In this document: piece after piece, positions 63,080-64,000 of the stretch
Layout of the letters: every line of letters begins with the position of its first letter
Numbering within the stretch: position 1 is the stretch's first letter
Assembly (NCBI RefSeq): GCF_003755175.1
Contig: NZ_RKHX01000001.1
Coordinates: forward strand, 372,001-436,000
Direction of reading: 5' to 3'
DNA length: 64,000 nucleotides
Source: Cellulomonas sp. PhB150
GTDB lineage: Bacteria > Actinomycetota > Actinomycetes > Actinomycetales > Cellulomonadaceae
The notes under the pieces: model-generated
Seen by the model: the letters and a program-made list of their open reading frames with translations, nothing else
The model's database searches: none
What the model was told of the DNA's origin: nothing
Made by a program: the position numbers and the translations under genes

Positions 63080-64000
63080 ATGGCCGCACACCGCCGTTCC
63101 AGCAGGATCCTCGCGGCGCTGGCCGCGTGCGTGCTCGTCGTCGGGCTCGGCGGCACGTCCGCGTGGGCCGCGAACGACGTCCTGCACCCGGGCGTGCGGT
63201 TCTACGTCGACCCTGCCAGCTCGACCGCGCAGGCGGCTCGGTCCCTGCACGGCCAGGCGAAGCGGGACGCGCGGCTGCTCGCCTCGATCCCGAGCGCCAC
63301 GTGGTTCACGGGCGGGACGCCGGCGCAGGTGAAGAAGGACGTGCGGTCGCTCGTGACGCGCGCCGGACGGCAGGTGCCGGTGCTCGTCGCGTACGACGTG
63401 CCGTTCAGGGACTGCGCGCTCTACTCGGCCGGCGGGGCGGCCGACGTGGCCGCGTACAAGGCCTGGATCGACGCGTTCGCCGCGGGCATCGGCTCGAGGA
63501 AGGCAGTCGTGGTCCTGGAGCCCGACGGCCTGGGCGTCATCCCCTGGTACACCACGCTCGACGGCGTCGCGGAGAGCTGCCGGCCCGCCTCGCTCGACCC
63601 CGCGACGGCGGTCGCCCAGCGGTTCGAGGTGCTCAACTACGCCGTCGACGCGCTCAAGGCCCGGCCAGGCACCGTGGTCTACCTGGACGGCACCGGTCCC
63701 TCGTGGCTGCCTGCCAGCGAGTCCGCGGACCGGCTGATCAAGGCCGGCGTGCAGCGCGCGGACGGCTTCTTCCTCAACGTGTCGAACTACGAGCACACGC
63801 AGAACGACGTGCAGTACGGCACCTGGATCTCGTCGTGCATCGCCTACGTCACGCAGGTGTCCCCCGGCGACTTCGCCGGGTGCGGGCACCAGTACTGGAG
63901 CGGCGGCCCGGCCAACGACTGGACCGGGGTCTCGCTGCGGAACACCGGCGTGTGGAGCGACACCGCGACGGACCCGACGCTCAACACGGCCGGGATCAAC
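63080..64000 (+). CDS. Secreted GH6 cellulase, C-terminus outside window
   Basis: 307 residues visible, open to the right edge. A signal peptide occupies about 1-30 (cleavage near A-W-A-A). The GH6 catalytic domain follows directly: signature 1 V-A-Y-D-V-P-F-R-D-C-A with the acid at D111, and signature 2 V-V-L-E-P-D-G-L-G with an aspartate at D149. A possible carbohydrate-binding module would lie off the window. Endo- and exo-acting members cannot be told apart without the loops at the C-terminal end. The start ATG 63080 follows GAGGAG. Confidence 0.95.
   Translation, partial: MAAHRRSSRILAALAACVLVVGLGGTSAWAANDVLHPGVRFYVDPASSTAQAARSLHGQAKRDARLLASIPSATWFTGGTPAQVKKDVRSLVTRAGRQVPVLVAYDVPFRDCALYSAGGAADVAAYKAWIDAFAAGIGSRKAVVVLEPDGLGVIPWYTTLDGVAESCRPASLDPATAVAQRFEVLNYAVDALKARPGTVVYLDGTGPSWLPASESADRLIKAGVQRADGFFLNVSNYEHTQNDVQYGTWISSCIAYVTQVSPGDFAGCGHQYWSGGPANDWTGVSLRNTGVWSDTATDPTLNTAGIN

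Overview
The window is high-GC actinobacterial DNA. Cellulomonas or a close relative in the Cellulomonadaceae is the best guess, because one end carries secreted xylan- and cellulose-degrading enzymes with ricin-type (CBM13) modules, LacI-type regulators and an ABC sugar importer. GTG and TTG starts and 4-base ATGA/GTGA overlaps are common. The species call is inference from gene content.

Positions 1-7000 (minus strand) hold a type VII (ESX/WXG100) secretion-like locus: a WXG100 protein, an FHA plus triple-ATPase EccC/EssC-type motor, a small helical protein, and a large protein that runs off the left edge. Positions 7050-16060 (minus) are a Tad/Flp pilus operon in the order CpaB-like, CpaE-like, TadA, TadB, TadC, Flp pilin, two TadE-like proteins and a TadG-like protein. 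It ends in a membrane LysM-BTAD chimera. Nearly all its genes overlap by four bases or lie within a few bases of each other.

Positions 16180-46160 form a conserved actinobacterial housekeeping block. The order, read from high to low coordinates on the minus strand, is tRNA-Val, thrS, HIT, pgsA, patA, pimA, a membrane protein, pdxS, ..., pdxT, yebC, ruvC, ..., ruvA, ruvB, yajC, secD, secF, apt, relA, ..., an MBL-fold hydrolase and hisS. It matches the thrS-to-hisS order of Mycobacterium tuberculosis. Insertions break it in two places. A Nudix gene, an amber-interrupted DUF222/HNH gene, kynU and an aminotransferase separate pdxS from pdxT. A lower-GC pair of exported-protein genes separates ruvC from ruvA. 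A cyclophilin gene and a DUF349 gene on the plus strand sit between relA and hisS. LexA-like boxes lie ahead of ruvA and of the DUF222/HNH gene.

Positions 46400-49270 contain an SsgA-family gene, a p-aminobenzoate gene pair (pabB, pabC) and a tRNA-Gly/tRNA-Cys/tRNA-Val operon.

Positions 49270-64000 are a plant-polysaccharide island: GH10 xylanase-CBM13, CBM13-GH62 arabinofuranosidase, an acetyltransferase, an operon for a sugar-binding lipoprotein, two permeases and a GH43 lipoprotein, a LacI regulator, a GH2 glycosidase, two small unrelated genes, a second LacI regulator and a GH6 cellulase (cut by the right edge). The inferred flow is that secreted xylanase and arabinofuranosidase release decorated xylo-oligosaccharides, surface GH43 trims them, the ABC importer takes them up, and cytoplasmic GH2 finishes the breakdown. 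Three LacI-type operator palindromes are visible. One motif is shared by the ABC operon and the GH2 gene, a CelR-like site precedes the cellulase, and a third site precedes the xylanase. No CRISPR array, prophage or insertion sequence was seen, and no gene-free stretch exceeds about 300 bases.
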